Origin: Lachnospiraceae bacterium NSJ-143
GTDB taxonomy: Bacteria; Bacillota; Clostridia; Lachnospirales; Anaerotignaceae
DNA length: 64,000 bases
Assembly: GCA_022867625.1 (NCBI GenBank)
Contig: JALIFM010000002.1
Location: 248,001-312,000, forward strand
Direction of reading: 5' to 3'
Translations under genes and position numbers: made by a program
The notes under the pieces: generated by a model
What the model was told of the DNA's origin: nothing
Seen by the model: the letters and a program-made list of their open reading frames with translations, nothing else
The model's database searches: none
In this document: in pieces, positions 61,507-64,000 of the stretch
How the letters are laid out: each line of letters opens with the position of its first letter
Position numbering within the stretch: position 1 is the first letter of the stretch

Positions 61507-61782
61507 ATGAAAATTAACTGGAAGGTAAGATTCAGAAACCCGTATTTTTGGATAGGTCTTATTGCAGTCATTCTTGCATCTGTTGGTGCTGAACCAGCTA
61601 TGTTTACATCTTGGGGCGTATTATTTGACAAGATAAAGTATTTTTTAAGTAACCCGTTTTTAATAGGCTGTGCTGCTGTTGCTGTTATAGGATATTTCAA
61701 CGACCCAACAACAGCAGGCATATGTGACAGCAAGCAGGCACTTACTTATGAAAAACCCAAAAAGGACAGAAAACAGGGGTAG
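61507..61782 (+). CDS. Orphan phage holin, phi LC3 type
   Basis: 91 residues. MKINWKVRFRNPYFWIGLIAVILAS and the end FNDPTTAGICDSKQALTYEKPKKD match the phi LC3 holin family (Phage_holin_1), with two membrane helices (about 14-30 and 49-64). Holins make holes that let endolysin reach the wall. No endolysin or other phage gene lies nearby, so it is a domesticated or left-over gene, or it serves export of a wall hydrolase encoded elsewhere. ATG 61507 follows AGGGGATT. Confidence 0.85.
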   Translation: MKINWKVRFRNPYFWIGLIAVILASVGAEPAMFTSWGVLFDKIKYFLSNPFLIGCAAVAVIGYFNDPTTAGICDSKQALTYEKPKKDRKQG

Positions 61783-61804
61783 AAAGGCCTGTATATAAAA
61801 CATT

Positions 61805-61835
61805 TGCGCCTTAAATTATAAGGGCGCATTTTTTT
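61805..61835 (+). terminator. Terminator of the holin gene
   Basis: TGCGCC and GGCGCA pair around a 12-base loop, then seven T. Confidence 0.7.
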
Positions 61836-61855
61836 AATTAAATTATTTGAAAAAG

Positions 61856-61884
61856 TTGATAAAAAAACAATATTAATGTATAAT
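61856..61884 (+). promoter_or_regulatory. Promoter of the TSUP gene
   Basis: TTGATA (61856-61861), 17-bp spacer, TATAAT (61879-61884). It rules out an upstream start codon at 61876. Confidence 0.75.
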
Positions 61885-61920
61885 TCTGTAGTCTTTGAAT
61901 TTTTTATGGGGGAATTTTTT

Positions 61921-62679
61921 ATGAGTGATACACTGAGGGTTCTTATAATTATATGTCCGCTTGTTTTTGTGGCCGGGTTTATTGATTCAGCGGCAGGCGG
62001 GGGAGGTCTTATATCGCTTCCGGCTTATATGGCCGCAGGTCTTCCGCCGCATATGGCTACCGGTACAAACAAATGCTCGTCTATGTTTGGAACTGTATTT
62101 TCAACTTGGAATTTTTTCAAAAGCGGAAAAATACATATAAAAACAGCGCTGGCTTCGGCCGCGGCGGCGTTGGCCGGCTCATGGATTGGTGCTATGCTCA
62201 ATATGATTGCCGATGAAAAGATACTGCGCATGGTGCTTTTATTTACTGTTCCTGTTGTCGCATTTTTTATTGTATTTAAGAGGGATTTTGGCAAAGAGGA
62301 CAGAACGGACAGGCATTCGCAAAAGGGCTTAATTGTAATATCAATGATAATCGGTTTTGTTGTAGGCTGTTATGACGGCTTTTTTGGCCCTGGAACAGGA
62401 ACCTTCCTTATACTGGGCTTTACAATGTTTGCCGGATTCGATTTGCTCACAGCATCAGGCAACGCCAAAGCGGTAAACCTGGCTTCAAATATCGCCGCTT
62501 TTGTTACATTCGCTGCAAGCGGGCACATTATATGGCATATAGGCCTTCCTGCTGCGGTATTTGGTGTAGCCGGAAACATACTTGGTTCTAAAATAGCACT
62601 TAAAAAAGGCTCAAAATTTATCAGACCGATGTTTATTGTAATACTTTCTATACTGTTTGTTAAAATATTTATAATGTGA
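61921..62679 (+). CDS. TSUP-family (TauE/SafE) membrane permease
   Basis: 252 residues with seven to eight membrane helices. The duplicated family motif appears as GFIDSAAGGGGLISLPAYMAAGLPPHMATGTNK and GCYDGFFGPGTGTFLILGFTMFAG. TSUP proteins move sulfite, sulfoacetate, thiosulfate or other organosulfur or carboxylate anions. In this window a sulfatase operon could supply sulfate or sulfite, but it is 37 kb away, so the link is weak. ATG 61921 is 7 bases after GGGGGAA. A single gene with its own promoter. Confidence 0.88.
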   Translation: MSDTLRVLIIICPLVFVAGFIDSAAGGGGLISLPAYMAAGLPPHMATGTNKCSSMFGTVFSTWNFFKSGKIHIKTALASAAAALAGSWIGAMLNMIADEKILRMVLLFTVPVVAFFIVFKRDFGKEDRTDRHSQKGLIVISMIIGFVVGCYDGFFGPGTGTFLILGFTMFAGFDLLTASGNAKAVNLASNIAAFVTFAASGHIIWHIGLPAAVFGVAGNILGSKIALKKGSKFIRPMFIVILSILFVKIFIM

Positions 62680-62735
62680 TGTATATTTTAAAAAACAGGG
62701 ATAAAATATATTAATCATAATTTTACCGGATTTTC

Positions 62736-62764
62736 TTGATTTATTGCTGGATATATGATATAAA
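62736..62764 (+). promoter_or_regulatory. Promoter of leuS
   Basis: TTGATT (62736-62741), 17-bp spacer, TATAAA (62759-62764), a few bases before the T-box leader begins. Confidence 0.6.
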
Positions 62765-62784
62765 TTAATGTAATTTGATATGAA

Positions 62785-63009
62785 AAAGCTGTGATAAGGA
62801 CCAGTAGGATAAAGCGTATTTTCAGAGAGCCGTCGGAGGGTGTGAGACGGTATTAGGCTTTTTCTGAACTCACCTTTGAGCTCCGGTGTGAAACAGCAGT
62901 AGCTCCGGCGTATTTCCGCGTTAAGGAGTATGAGTTGTGCCTTTTGGCAAAATAGAGTGGTACCGCGAAGCTGTCCTTCGTCTCTAGTTAAGAGAGGGCA
63001 GTTTTTTTA
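62785..63009 (+). promoter_or_regulatory. T-box riboswitch for leucine (leuS leader)
   Basis: The conserved T-box sequence AGAGTGGTACCGCG is at 62954-62967. It is followed by the terminator stem (CTGTCC...TCTCT, AGAGA...GGCAG, 62971-63001) and a T-run. Stem I upstream contains GAACTCACC, where CTC at 62869-62871 is a leucine codon in the specifier position, fitting leuS. Uncharged leucine tRNA pairs there and at the T-box, prevents the terminator and turns leuS on. Confidence 0.92.
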
Positions 63010-63076
63010 TTGCGGATTAAAAGTGAGAGCAAGCTTGTGTTTTAAACACAGAAAACAAATTTTAGGAGGAAAATAA

Positions 63077-64000
63077 ATGAATAATCGTTATGAGTTTGCG
63101 GCCATAGAAAAAAAATGGCGTGCGGAATGGGAGAAAAACCCTATAAACAAGGAAGATGATAAAAAACCAAAATACTATTGTCTTGATATGTTTCCTTATC
63201 CTTCTGGAAAGGGCCTTCACGTAGGGCATTGGAGAGGCTATGTTTTGAGCGATGTATTAAGCCGCTATAAACTGCTTCAGGGATACCAGATTCTTCACCC
63301 TATGGGGTGGGATGCTTTTGGCCTTCCTGCCGAAAACTTTGCAATAAAAACAAATACTCATCCTGAAATAAGCACAAGAGCCAATGTGGAAAATGTAAAG
63401 CGCCAGCTCCATGAAATAAGCGCTATATATGACTGGGATAGGGAAATAAACACAACGGACCCTAAATACTATAAATGGACACAGTGGATATTTGCAAGAA
63501 TGTTTGAAAAAGGTCTTGCTTACGAAAAGGAGATGCCTCTTAACTGGTGTCCAAGCTGCAAATGTGTTCTTGCCAACGAGGAAGCTACAAATGGCGTGTG
63601 CGAAAGGTGCGGTGCGCAGGTAACAAAGAAGAACCTGCGTCAGTGGATGCTTAAAATAACAGCCTATGCTGAAAGACTTTTAAGCGACCTTGATAAACTT
63701 GACTGGCCTGAGAAGGTAAAGAAGATGCAGACTGACTGGATAGGCAAAAGCTATGGCGCCGAGGTTGACTTTAAAGTAAAGGGTACTGATAAGGCTGTTA
63801 CAGTTTATACAACAAGGCCTGATACTCTTTATGGCGCTACATTTATGGTGCTTTCGCCTGAACACAGCATGGTAAAGGATATAACAACTGACGAGTGCAG
63901 GAAGGCTGTGGAGGACTACTGCTATCAGGCGTCTACCAAATCTTCTGTTGACCGTTTGTCAGACAAGGAAAAGACCGGCGTATTTACAGGCGCGTACGGC
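63077..64000 (+). CDS. leuS: Leucyl-tRNA synthetase, N-terminal 308 residues (runs off right edge)
   Basis: It joins leucine to tRNA-Leu. ATG 63077 follows AGGAGG; the frame [21 protein letters not shown] is typical of bacterial LeuRS and stays open to the window end. The class I signature HIGH appears as HVGH in [16 protein letters not shown]. The zinc-binding CPSC...CERC pair ([24 protein letters not shown]) and the start of the editing domain ([21 protein letters not shown]) follow in normal order. Controlled by the leucine T-box just upstream. Confidence 0.97.
   Translation, partial: MNNRYEFAAIEKKWRAEWEKNPINKEDDKKPKYYCLDMFPYPSGKGLHVGHWRGYVLSDVLSRYKLLQGYQILHPMGWDAFGLPAENFAIKTNTHPEISTRANVENVKRQLHEISAIYDWDREINTTDPKYYKWTQWIFARMFEKGLAYEKEMPLNWCPSCKCVLANEEATNGVCERCGAQVTKKNLRQWMLKITAYAERLLSDLDKLDWPEKVKKMQTDWIGKSYGAEVDFKVKGTDKAVTVYTTRPDTLYGATFMVLSPEHSMVKDITTDECRKAVEDYCYQASTKSSVDRLSDKEKTGVFTGAYG

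Noticed and set aside
61876-61920. Upstream ATG of the TSUP gene
   Set aside because: It overlaps the -10 box of the gene's own promoter.

Overview
The window looks like the chromosome of a low-GC, strictly anaerobic Gram-positive bacterium of the Clostridia, most likely a gut lineage near Lachnospirales (inference). The reasons are the AT-rich genes with strong AGGAGG-type ribosome sites, a T-box leader before leuS, S-layer-homology domains, a glycyl radical enzyme with its oxygen-sensitive activase, an anaerobic sulfatase maturase and abundant c-di-GMP enzymes. No rRNA, tRNA or CRISPR array was seen.

Layout. Bases 1-7200 are accessory DNA. A GNAT acetyltransferase gene runs off the left edge. 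It is followed by a compact, GC-rich mobilizable element (about 170-4480) carrying a Cys-rich protein, RepA_N, a MobV relaxase, TnpW and a large serine recombinase. The element abuts the 3' half of a sensor kinase. Next come two degenerate copies of the 3' end of rlmD/rumA, a known hotspot for integrative elements, with a small membrane protein gene between them. From 6450 onward the window is mostly a series of catabolic modules, several with their own regulator: XRE, small ORF, amidohydrolase and DUF819 transporter (6452-9712); ornithine cyclodeaminase-like gene with two unrecognised conserved genes (15233-17867); a sulfatase, its maturase, a TctABC transporter and a ROK regulator (18508-25797); LysR with threonine dehydratase (26140-28281); GntR, M20 hydrolase and YkvI transporter (39528-43205); XRE-cupin, glycyl radical enzyme, activase, two membrane proteins and M20 hydrolase (51288-58454).

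Between these lie a two-component system with an ABC transporter of the antimicrobial-peptide-sensing type (10441-14738), a very large CheB-CheR-PAS-kinase-receiver hybrid (29452-34332), three c-di-GMP enzymes, an S-layer-anchored M6 metalloprotease, and housekeeping or small genes ending in leuS, which runs off the right edge.

The modules share a plan: a dedicated transporter imports a substrate, an amide-cleaving or lyase enzyme opens it, and a local regulator controls expression. The most interesting one is the glycyl radical operon. Its enzyme has Cys-Val-Val where dehydratases and C-N/C-S lyases of the family have Cys-Val-Glu, and it sits with an M20 hydrolase and a pair of poorly characterised membrane proteins. 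A second strong signal is a near-identical promoter module of about 100 bp shared by the ornithine cyclodeaminase-like operon and the threonine dehydratase gene 12 kb away.
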